Shown one piece after another: positions 14,499-21,542 of a DNA stretch of 29,333 bases; positions within the stretch are counted from its first letter, which is position 1, and each line of letters opens with the position of its first letter. Origin of the DNA: JAAZMF01 sp036786445 (GTDB lineage Bacteria > Bacillota > Limnochordia > DTU087). The stretch is from positions 1-29,333 of the forward strand of contig DAIQRD010000019.1 of the NCBI GenBank assembly GCA_036786445.1. Direction: 5' to 3'. The notes under the pieces are model-generated. The model saw only the letters and a program-made list of their open reading frames with translations, did no database searches and was not told where the DNA came from. A program made the translations under genes and the position numbers.

Positions 14499-15221
14499 CT
14501 AAACCTCTAAATCCTCAGCTATCTCCTCTTCCTCTGCATCGTATTTCTGCATCAGCTCCAGGTAGGCAACATTTTGGAGAAAAGCGATAATACCCATCAT
14601 AAGGAGCAATACAGCTGCTGCAAGCACAATGCTCAGACCCGCCACCAACACCACTGATATGGTCAAAAATATGGTTACAACCGCATTGTCAAGGGCCAAA
14701 AGAGCTGCCCGCTTCATAGTCAAGAACACACCAATATCTTGATTTACCAGGAATGGGAAAATGTAGTTACTCATTAGGGCCCAGAAGATGAAGAAATAAA
14801 CCCAAATTCCCGATAACATCCGCACGATGTTATTCGAGTGGTTAATAGTGAATACGAAGTCCGAAGCCAAGATAGCCAAAATCAGAACATTGAGCAGTAC
14901 AATACCAATGCTCCTGCCGAAAAAGCGGGAGAAATGCTGAAAAAACTCCCTCACCATGACTTCTTCTTTTGCTAGAATCCTGGCCATCATGGCATGAACT
15001 GCCGCAGTAGCCGGGCCCAAGGTGACGAGTGTTAACGCAAGGGCGATCCCAACGACAGTGGGATTCTTAATATAAGTGCTAAAGGTTGTTGCGACCAAGA
15101 GCGGCAAAAAACCGATAAAGAACCATAAGGCGCTGGCCGCCATCACCATCCCTATGTAATCATAAGAATAGCGAATCCCCTTGCGAAATACTAGCCATGA
15201 CTTGCTAAGTGATTGTCCCAC
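14499..15221 (-). CDS. polytopic membrane protein, DUF624/YesL-like
   Basis: The 240-residue product has about five or six hydrophobic segments: MVMAASALWFFIGFLPLLVA, VVGIALALTLVTLGPATAAVH, IVLLNVLILAILASDFVF, WVYFFIFWALMSNYIFPFLV, and a long C-terminal VVTIFLTISVVLVAGL stretch. It ends with an acidic cytoplasmic tail. The pattern, with a loop TLGPATAAVHAMMARIL after the second pair of segments, resembles the DUF624/YesL family, whose function is unknown. I chose GTG at 15221 because the GTG at 15233 overlaps the GGGAGG site. It follows argS by 21 bp and is probably cotranscribed. A link to arginine or translation is not implied by the sequence. Confidence 0.75.
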   Translation of the reverse strand: MGQSLSKSWLVFRKGIRYSYDYIGMVMAASALWFFIGFLPLLVATTFSTYIKNPTVVGIALALTLVTLGPATAAVHAMMARILAKEEVMVREFFQHFSRFFGRSIGIVLLNVLILAILASDFVFTINHSNNIVRMLSGIWVYFFIFWALMSNYIFPFLVNQDIGVFLTMKRAALLALDNAVVTIFLTISVVLVAGLSIVLAAAVLLLMMGIIAFLQNVAYLELMQKYDAEEEEIAEDLEV

Positions 15222-15242
15222 CCCACAACACACCTCCCTATT

Positions 15243-16922
15243 CTACATTTTCTCCGGAGCAGAAACGCCGAGAAGCCCCAATGCAACCTGGAGCACCCTG
15301 CGTGTGCTCTGCAATAAAACCAATCGAGCCCCTTGCAGTGCCTCATCCTCACCTAGCACCCGACAATGGGTGTAAAAGCTATGGAAGCACGAAGCCAATT
15401 CATGGGAATAGCGGGCTATATGGTGTGGCCCTCGCCGTTCTGCTGCCAGGATAATCTCCTCTGGCAACTGAGCCAACTTCTTCATGAGATCCAGCTCCTG
15501 CTCTGTCTGCAGAAGATGCAAGCTAGCATCACCGACATGTGGGCATTGGATGGAACTTTCCTCGGCTTGACGCAAAATGCTGCAAATCCGAGCATGGGCG
15601 TATTGGACATAGTATACGGGATTCTCCTGGCTTTGCTCTGCAGCTAAGGCCAGATCGAAATCCAAATGACTGTCAGGGGCACGCATGAGGAAGAAATAAC
15701 GGGCAGCATCTTTACCCACTTCTTCCAGTAACTCTGTCATACTGACGAACTCTCCTGCCCGCTTGGACATCCGCACTTTCTCGCCACGGCGTAGGAGGTT
15801 GACTAGTTGCAGAATAACGACCTCAAAGCTGCCGGCGTCATAGCCCAAAGCTTGAATAGCTGCATGCATCCTACCAATGTAGCCATGGTGATCAGGACCC
15901 CAAATATCAATCAAATGGTCAAATCCACGTTGATACTTATCCCAGTGATAAGCCATATCCGCCGTTATATAGGTGGGGACTCCATCGGATTTGACAACTA
16001 CCCTGTCCTTATCATCGCCGAACTGGGTGGAGGAAAACCAAATGGCGCCATCAAGCTCGTACAGAAGGCCCTTCGACTCCAGGAAATCTATTACCTCCTG
16101 CAACTTCCGTGCCCCATGAAGATCCCGCTCTCGAAACCACACATCAAACTCCACACCAAAGGCTGCCAAATCCGCTTTTTGCAGATTTACCATCCGATCG
16201 GTACCCCATTTTTTGCAGAAGGCCTCCTGCTCCTCTGGGGGCTTCTGCAACAGGTCAGGTACTTCCTGCCTCATAACCTCGGCCAATTCTGTAACATAGG
16301 GAGCTGGGTAACCATCCTCGGGGAATTCTGTGGCAACACCAGCCAGCTCCTTATATCGAGCCAGCAAGGATAGACCAAAGAGGTTGGCCTGCCGCCCTGC
16401 ATCATTGACGTAGTACTCCCGGCCGACTTCATATCCGGCAGCTTGCATTATGTTAGCCAGGGTGTCACCCACTGCTGCAGCCCTGGCATTGACAACGTTC
16501 ATGGGGCCTACAGGGTTAGCACTGACAAATTCCAGCATGACTCGCAGGCCTCCACCGATATCCGAGTGCCCATAGTCAGCTCCCTGGCTTTCAATATCCC
16601 GCAGCACTTCGTAAAGCCAGTCATTGCCAAGGCGCAGGTTAATAAACCCCGGCCCGGCCACCTCGGCAGCGTCAATAAACGTGCCAGCGGTATCTAAATG
16701 CCGAATGATCTCTTCTGCAACACTGCGAGGTGGTAGCTTCGCATCCCGTGCTAGCTGCATGGCCAGATTAGTAGCTAAATCGCCATGGGCTTTCTCCCGA
16801 GGCACCTCCAAATCCACTGTAGGTACTTGGTCCACGGTCCAGCCCCTGTGAGCAGCAGCCTGCTGCACTGCTTCTGCCAATGCGGCCTGGATCCGAGTTT
16901 GTAGCTTGAGGGCCACACTCAT
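15243..16922 (-). CDS. argS: arginyl-tRNA synthetase with altered HIGH motif
   Basis: ArgRS charges tRNA-Arg with arginine and normally needs the tRNA for adenylate formation. The 559-residue product has the N-terminal Add-1 domain (with KAHGDLATNLAMQLA at 44-58), the class I catalytic core, the sequence DIWGPDHHGYIGRM and the C-terminal helical anticodon-binding domain ending in ALGLLGVSAPEKM. The KMSK signature is present as VRMSKRAGEF. The HIGH signature is not: SANPVGPMNVVNARAAAVGD (134-153) has Asn142-Val-Val-Asn145 where most Firmicute enzymes have HxGN or HVGH. The codons are clean and the flanking residues conserved, so this is not a frameshift. It starts with ATG at 16922. It lies 136 bp after speE, with an inverted-repeat pair between (16969-17000). 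Confidence 0.93.
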   Translation of the reverse strand: MSVALKLQTRIQAALAEAVQQAAAHRGWTVDQVPTVDLEVPREKAHGDLATNLAMQLARDAKLPPRSVAEEIIRHLDTAGTFIDAAEVAGPGFINLRLGNDWLYEVLRDIESQGADYGHSDIGGGLRVMLEFVSANPVGPMNVVNARAAAVGDTLANIMQAAGYEVGREYYVNDAGRQANLFGLSLLARYKELAGVATEFPEDGYPAPYVTELAEVMRQEVPDLLQKPPEEQEAFCKKWGTDRMVNLQKADLAAFGVEFDVWFRERDLHGARKLQEVIDFLESKGLLYELDGAIWFSSTQFGDDKDRVVVKSDGVPTYITADMAYHWDKYQRGFDHLIDIWGPDHHGYIGRMHAAIQALGYDAGSFEVVILQLVNLLRRGEKVRMSKRAGEFVSMTELLEEVGKDAARYFFLMRAPDSHLDFDLALAAEQSQENPVYYVQYAHARICSILRQAEESSIQCPHVGDASLHLLQTEQELDLMKKLAQLPEEIILAAERRGPHHIARYSHELASCFHSFYTHCRVLGEDEALQGARLVLLQSTRRVLQVALGLLGVSAPEKM

Positions 16923-16968
16923 GACTAATCACTTCCTTAATCTATACAAGTCAAGCTCTGCATATGTT

Positions 16969-17000
16969 GACAGGCCTGTCCTCATGGTGACAAGCCTGTC
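16969..17000 (-). promoter_or_regulatory. paired 12-bp palindromes / stem-loop between speE and argS
   Basis: GACAGGCCTGTC (16969-16980) is a perfect palindrome. GACAAGCCTGTC (16989-17000) differs by one base. Their centres are 20 bp apart, about two helical turns, as for a pair of operator sites. In RNA the two can also pair with each other as a 12-bp stem (one G-U) with an 8-nt loop. There is no T tract, so a simple terminator is unlikely. Either reading concerns the speE 3' end or the argS 5' region. Confidence 0.5.
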
Positions 17001-17058
17001 TCTCTTCATTTTACACTTCTTTAGCCGAGTAGACAATCCTGCCACTAATCCCCCGCCA

Positions 17059-17913
17059 TTAAGGCTCAACAGGAAACCGCTTTACTGTAGCTACTATCTC
17101 TTCCACAAAAGCAGGCAGGCTAAAAGCGGCCTTATGCACCGCAGGTGTATAATACCTTGTTGCTAAAACCTGTATCTGCTCTTTATCAATTTCCAATGGA
17201 TCCCGACGCTTTGATCCCAACGTAAAGCTCCACATGCCACTGGGGTAGGTAGGAATATAGGCCAGATAAAGCTTGGTTATGGGGAAATTGGCACCCACCG
17301 CTGCTAAGGTACGTTGAACTAGCTTGGGCTCATAGTAAGGAGATTCGGTCTGGGCCACCATGATACCATCTTCTGTCAATGCCTCAAACACATGCCCGTA
17401 AAACTCTGGAGTAAAGAGGCCGACCGCGGGTCCAACCGGGTCTGTAGAGTCCACGATAATCACATCGTAGGTATTTTTCGATTCTTGGATGTGGGCAATG
17501 CCGTCAGTGATGAGGATGTCTACCCGCTCATCATCCAATCCGCTAGCTATCTCAGGCAAATACTGGCGGCTAGCCTGAATCACCTGCTCATCAATTTCGA
17601 TTAGTACGGCTTTCTCCACGGCTTCGTGTTTGATGATCTCTCGTATAGTCCCGCCATCTCCACCCCCGATCACTGCCACTCGGCGGGGATTAGGATGGGT
17701 ATTCAGCGGTACATGGCTAATCATCTCATGATAGACAAATTCATCCGCGGTTGTAGTCTGCAACACTCCATCGAGAAGCAGCATTCTACCGAATTGCTCC
17801 GTCTCGATAACTGCTACTTCCTGGTAAGGAGATTGCTTCCTCATGAGAGTATGTTTGACTTTACATGTAAGCCCAACGTGTTCAGTCGCTTTCTCTGTAA
17901 ACCAGAGTTCCAC
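17059..17913 (-). CDS. speE: spermidine synthase (polyamine aminopropyltransferase)
   Basis: SpeE moves an aminopropyl group from decarboxylated S-adenosylmethionine to a diamine, classically putrescine. The 284-residue protein begins ELWFTEKATEHVGLTCKV, as in Firmicute SpeE. It has YHEMISHVPL, the nucleotide-binding VAVIGGGDGGTIREI (79-91, GGGDGG at 83-88) and the catalytic IIVDSTDPVGPA. The start is GTG at 17913: an in-frame ATG at 17931 contains the AAGGAGG ribosome site itself, so it cannot be the start. It follows the arginine decarboxylase gene by 44 bp and is probably cotranscribed. Agmatinase, usual beside speE, is not present, so the acceptor could be putrescine made elsewhere or agmatine itself. 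Confidence 0.95.
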   Translation of the reverse strand: MELWFTEKATEHVGLTCKVKHTLMRKQSPYQEVAVIETEQFGRMLLLDGVLQTTTADEFVYHEMISHVPLNTHPNPRRVAVIGGGDGGTIREIIKHEAVEKAVLIEIDEQVIQASRQYLPEIASGLDDERVDILITDGIAHIQESKNTYDVIIVDSTDPVGPAVGLFTPEFYGHVFEALTEDGIMVAQTESPYYEPKLVQRTLAAVGANFPITKLYLAYIPTYPSGMWSFTLGSKRRDPLEIDKEQIQVLATRYYTPAVHKAAFSLPAFVEEIVATVKRFPVEP

Positions 17914-17957
17914 TGATCGACCTCCTTCCATGGTAATGGAGCCTCAACCTGCTATTT

Positions 17958-18416
17958 TCAATACCAAAGGGCTACTGCTGCAAAGGCACAACCCGAATTG
18001 ACCACCTTATGTTCCACCGCCTTAACCATTATCTTGACTAGCTCCATCTTACGGACTGCGAAGGCATCCCGCACCATTTCTGCCACTGTTGCTTCGGCTT
18101 CCTGGCGACCACATTTGCCAGAATACTCCATGATTACACCAAAGCTATCCCCACTAATCCCTATGCCGATAGCAGCAGAAATCAGTTCCCCTGCAAGATC
18201 ACTTGCAATGGAACCATAGGCTGTAGGGGTAAGGGAGCCCGGTGGCATCTCCAGTTCTGGCACATGTTCAGCCCCAGGGGGCAAAATACTACTAACCCTT
18301 ATGAGATTAAGGTTGCCTATACCAGCCTGCAATAGAGCATTATCAAAAGCATTGAGCTTGGAGAACCCATCAGCAGCGCCTGCACACAGCGTGAACTTTT
18401 TCGGAGTGGGTAGCAT
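17958..18416 (-). CDS. pyruvoyl-dependent arginine decarboxylase
   Basis: This enzyme converts arginine to agmatine using a pyruvoyl group made by self-cleavage. The 152-residue product shows the cleavage site Ser42-Ser43 in NLIRVSSILPPGAE. The remaining conserved parts are the N-terminal PTPKKFTLCAGAADG, PGSLTPTAYGSIAS, and the C-terminal EHKVVNSGCAFAAVALW region. Self-processing would give a small beta chain of about 42 residues and an alpha chain with the N-terminal pyruvoyl group. The start is ATG at 18416 with GGGGAGGAG 6 nt upstream; the frame is open to 18449 but without such a site. An extended -10 promoter lies at 18459-18467. With speE it makes a polyamine unit. Confidence 0.92.
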   Translation of the reverse strand: MLPTPKKFTLCAGAADGFSKLNAFDNALLQAGIGNLNLIRVSSILPPGAEHVPELEMPPGSLTPTAYGSIASDLAGELISAAIGIGISGDSFGVIMEYSGKCGRQEAEATVAEMVRDAFAVRKMELVKIMVKAVEHKVVNSGCAFAAVALWY

Positions 18417-18458
18417 ATTTGACTCCTCCCCATATCTCCCTGCAAGCAACTATCAGTT

Positions 18459-18467
18459 AGTATACCA
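18459..18467 (-). promoter_or_regulatory. extended -10 promoter for arginine decarboxylase-speE
   Basis: On the minus strand the sequence reads TGGTATACT: TGn followed by TATACT (18464-18459). The region upstream is A/T rich without a clear -35. It lies 43 bp upstream of the decarboxylase start and downstream of the SpoIID-family gene. Confidence 0.5.
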
Positions 18468-18511
18468 AATAGCCTTTGGAAAATAAACAATATTCTTCTA
18501 GCAAGCTACGA

Positions 18512-21046
18512 TCAGCGCCATGTCAAAAGGTGCAGCTTCCCATCGGCATTGTAGGCCAGGGTTTTTCCTGACGCCGACCAGTGGATGGCACAGCCATCCT
18601 GATTAGAGCTGGCCAAGATGTGCTTATCTAACGAGGCCATTTCTAATACATAGATATCTGATAGGCCGCCCGCGCAGTTGTGAACGTAAGCCAACAACTC
18701 TCCACCAGCAGACCAACTCGGGCTCTCCCCTGTGAACTTAGTGACGATTGCACCTGTACTCACCCGGAGGATGACCACATCTTGGTCTACGGAAATAGCC
18801 AGGTATTCACCATCTGGCGACCATAGCAGCGCTCTGATCCCATCTGCAGAATAGAGTTGTTGCAGCAGCCCCGCATTCAGCTGATAAAGCCAGATTGCTC
18901 CCCTCCGCCAAAACGCTATTTGCCTTCCGTTGGGAGCAATGCTTGGCATCTTCGCCTCAGTGAACAGGGGTATGCTGGTCCCCCCCTGACCCCCGTATAT
19001 CATGCCATTTTGGCCAAAGAGCACTAAGTCGCTCCCCGGTAACCAGCCAAGTGAATGTATGTCTGCTGCTTCAGCCAGCAAATCTTCAAGAAAAGCATCA
19101 CTCCCTTGGTTTGCCTTGGCATCTATCGATATAACCCGTAGCTGTCTTAAGCCACCCTGGCCCATTGTCACAGCGGCAAGGGCGGAGCCATCATCTTTCC
19201 AAGCAATTTCCCCCACAGGCTCTTCCAACAGCCTAGCTTGTTTGCCACTCACGGCATTGAAGACCCAGAGCCCCCCTTCCACTCCCGACGTTCCATAGGC
19301 GATCAGGTCCCCAGCCGGTGACAGTTGAAAAACCCCTGTCAATCCGTGGATACCTTGGTTGGGTCCGAGGATTGCCGCCCATGACTGTACCAGTCCCTTT
19401 TGCTCCCACACAACCCTCGATTCCATGTCTTTATAGTATTGCGATAGCCCCAGAAGGGTGACATCGGTATAGTAATGGGAAAGTATTTCCTGGTACCCGT
19501 AGCCTAGGCGAGACATGTGTAATGCTCCGGTTTGGGAAAGACCAAGGCCATGACCGTTACCCTGCCCGGCTACTCGGACTTTTTGCAGCTTCCCCCCGGA
19601 TCTGTCAACCTGAAGCTCAAAACGGGTGCTGGGGAGGATCTGGTTGTCCGGTTTACGCAAGACCCACCGGATTTTGTCTTTGCCCACCGAGTACTCCTGG
19701 TCTGGCTCCCCGGGGGCTGCCACATCTGTGTAGGATATGAGGAGCTCTTCTACCCTACCTAGCACATCTTGCTTGCCTATACGCAGGTCGTGGAGAATGG
19801 CCGTAGATGGTACCCTAATGGAGAGCTCAGTTTCTAGGTAGCGCCGGAGGATACCATCCAAATCATGGGCCTGCCAACTTACCTCCCAATTATAACCGGG
19901 TCTATCTTGACCTAACTTGACAATGGAGTTTGTCTTGGGATCTATCACTTCATCCGGTACTGGGCGAAGATACCCCGAATACCGGGTAGCCCATACTTGT
20001 TCAGCACCGGCTGTAGATCCCCCGCTACTAGAATGGTAGACCGCACTAATGGCCTGCCCTCCATAGACTAGGATCTGCCCCCGAGTCATGTCCACAGCTG
20101 CCCGGGTGATCTCTGATTCCCGCTCTACACCCTGATAGACTTGGCAGTGGACGGTGGTACAAACATCAAACCCCTGGGCCCCATGCTTGCCTAGACTTTG
20201 AATAACATAGGTGCGAGCAGCTACAGCTTGGGCTGCCAAAGCTGCCTGATCTTCTGCAGATTTGCTGTATAGCTCTGCGCCCACTACCCCATAGAGATAA
20301 TCCTCTATGCCGACAGCATTGATCACCTGGATTTTGCCTTGCCCTAAAGCCACTAGCTGCAATTGCCCTCTGTAAGTACGCCCCGGGATGTTTGTCATTT
20401 CCAGTGCTAGAGGCTGTTGGCCTACGGGTACTACCACCAGCTGAGGGCCTCTAGAGCTAGCCACTACATTCCCTGCATCATCTTGTATAGTAAAGCCTGG
20501 GGTTAGTGGGGCATCATCTGTAGGCTGCTCTTCCAGTATGGACACCTCTGCCTTAGTGACCCAGGCCCCCTCATAGCCCAATCCCATGAGCTTTTCCTTC
20601 AACGCCTCCGCCTCCACTGCGCTGGGGGCATCACCTACCTGCACTTTAAACCAAGGCTCAGTATGAACAACGTAAGCAGGTACGCTATAAGTTGTTTCCA
20701 CTTGGTGTCTCGATTGCATTGCAGCCGCTCCATCTCGAGTGGCTAGGATCTGTACTCGCCAAACCGTCTGTAGCCCAGCGACCCTATGGGAAATGGTCCC
20801 CCCTGTGATACGCAGAGACTTGGAGAAATCAACAACGGGATCTCCAGCATCAGTTAAGATCCGCAGCCCACCGGTGGATGAAATCCTTATCACCCCCTGG
20901 GTCTCACCTAGTCCTATGGCCACTTTTTCATGATCATCCCTAAATTGTAGAACCCTTGACGGAAGAGCCCCGTGGGCCCTATCTGCCGGGTAACCGAATA
21001 GACAAAGGACTAGTCCTAAGATTAGCAGCCCATGGTGAAAGCGCAT
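18512..21046 (-). CDS. SPOR-SpoIID/LytB-beta-propeller secreted protein
   Basis: The 844-residue protein starts with a signal peptide (about 1-26, HHGLLILGLVLCLFGY). It then has a SPOR-like peptidoglycan-binding repeat (WFKVQVGDAPSAVEAEALKE). The SpoIID/LytB lytic transglycosylase domain carries VNAVGIEDYLYGVVGAE, AAQAVAARTYV, YHSSSGGSTAGAEQVW and GNGHGLGLSQTGALHMSRLG. The last third is a beta-propeller with TolB/WD40-like blades (LSPAGDLIAYG, WSPDGEYLAISVD, WSASGKTLAYNAD). SpoIID cleaves denuded glycan strands during spore engulfment. Its family glutamate probably lies in AELYSKSAEDQAALAAQA, but I cannot assign it exactly. The start is ATG at 21046, immediately behind GGGAGGGGGGAG. SpoIID itself is about 340 residues, so this is a different, larger family member. 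It lies between ndk (40 bp upstream) and the decarboxylase gene. Confidence 0.85.
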   Translation of the reverse strand: MRFHHGLLILGLVLCLFGYPADRAHGALPSRVLQFRDDHEKVAIGLGETQGVIRISSTGGLRILTDAGDPVVDFSKSLRITGGTISHRVAGLQTVWRVQILATRDGAAAMQSRHQVETTYSVPAYVVHTEPWFKVQVGDAPSAVEAEALKEKLMGLGYEGAWVTKAEVSILEEQPTDDAPLTPGFTIQDDAGNVVASSRGPQLVVVPVGQQPLALEMTNIPGRTYRGQLQLVALGQGKIQVINAVGIEDYLYGVVGAELYSKSAEDQAALAAQAVAARTYVIQSLGKHGAQGFDVCTTVHCQVYQGVERESEITRAAVDMTRGQILVYGGQAISAVYHSSSGGSTAGAEQVWATRYSGYLRPVPDEVIDPKTNSIVKLGQDRPGYNWEVSWQAHDLDGILRRYLETELSIRVPSTAILHDLRIGKQDVLGRVEELLISYTDVAAPGEPDQEYSVGKDKIRWVLRKPDNQILPSTRFELQVDRSGGKLQKVRVAGQGNGHGLGLSQTGALHMSRLGYGYQEILSHYYTDVTLLGLSQYYKDMESRVVWEQKGLVQSWAAILGPNQGIHGLTGVFQLSPAGDLIAYGTSGVEGGLWVFNAVSGKQARLLEEPVGEIAWKDDGSALAAVTMGQGGLRQLRVISIDAKANQGSDAFLEDLLAEAADIHSLGWLPGSDLVLFGQNGMIYGGQGGTSIPLFTEAKMPSIAPNGRQIAFWRRGAIWLYQLNAGLLQQLYSADGIRALLWSPDGEYLAISVDQDVVILRVSTGAIVTKFTGESPSWSAGGELLAYVHNCAGGLSDIYVLEMASLDKHILASSNQDGCAIHWSASGKTLAYNADGKLHLLTWR

Positions 21047-21085
21047 CTCTCCTCCCCCCTCCCACAACGATCCTGCAAGGCCAAT

Positions 21086-21490
21086 TTATCCAAAGAACCG
21101 CGCTATCTCCACCTGGGCGTTATCCGGCGAATCGGCGGCGTGAATCATATTATACGGGAGACGCATAGCAAAATCCCCTCTGATCGTACCAGGAGCGGCC
21201 TGCACTGGATCAGTAGCACCGACTAGGTTTCTCACTTGGGCAACAGCATCATCACCCTCCAAGACAGCCAATACAACGGGACCTGCTGTCATGGCTTGAA
21301 TCAGATGTGGGAAAAACGGCTTATCTGCGTGGTGGGCGTAGTGCTCTTGGGCTACTTGCCCCTGAATCTGGGTGACACCCAACCGCTTGATACACAAGCC
21401 TTTGCGTTCAAACCTGCCGAGGATTTCACCAACCAATCTCCTTGCCACGGCCTCAGGCTTAATAATCACGAAAGTCTGTTCAACTGCCAA
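21086..21490 (-). CDS. ndk: nucleoside diphosphate kinase
   Basis: Ndk moves the gamma-phosphate from ATP to nucleoside diphosphates through a phosphohistidine. The 134-residue product starts EQTFVIIKPEAVARRLVGEI. It contains HYAHHADKPFFPHLI, APGTIRGDFA and the active-site segment YNMIHAADSPDNAQVEIARFF, with the phosphorylated His in NMIH. Length and motifs are normal; Ala-Ala replaces the commoner Gly-Ser after the His. The start is ATG at 21490. It lies 52 bp after fhs and 40 bp before the SpoIID-family gene, probably in one transcript. Confidence 0.96.
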   Translation of the reverse strand: MAVEQTFVIIKPEAVARRLVGEILGRFERKGLCIKRLGVTQIQGQVAQEHYAHHADKPFFPHLIQAMTAGPVVLAVLEGDDAVAQVRNLVGATDPVQAAPGTIRGDFAMRLPYNMIHAADSPDNAQVEIARFFG

Positions 21491-21542
21491 AGCTCGTCCA
21501 CTCCTTCAAGCAAAGTACTCGCCATGTTGTGATGACCGATAT

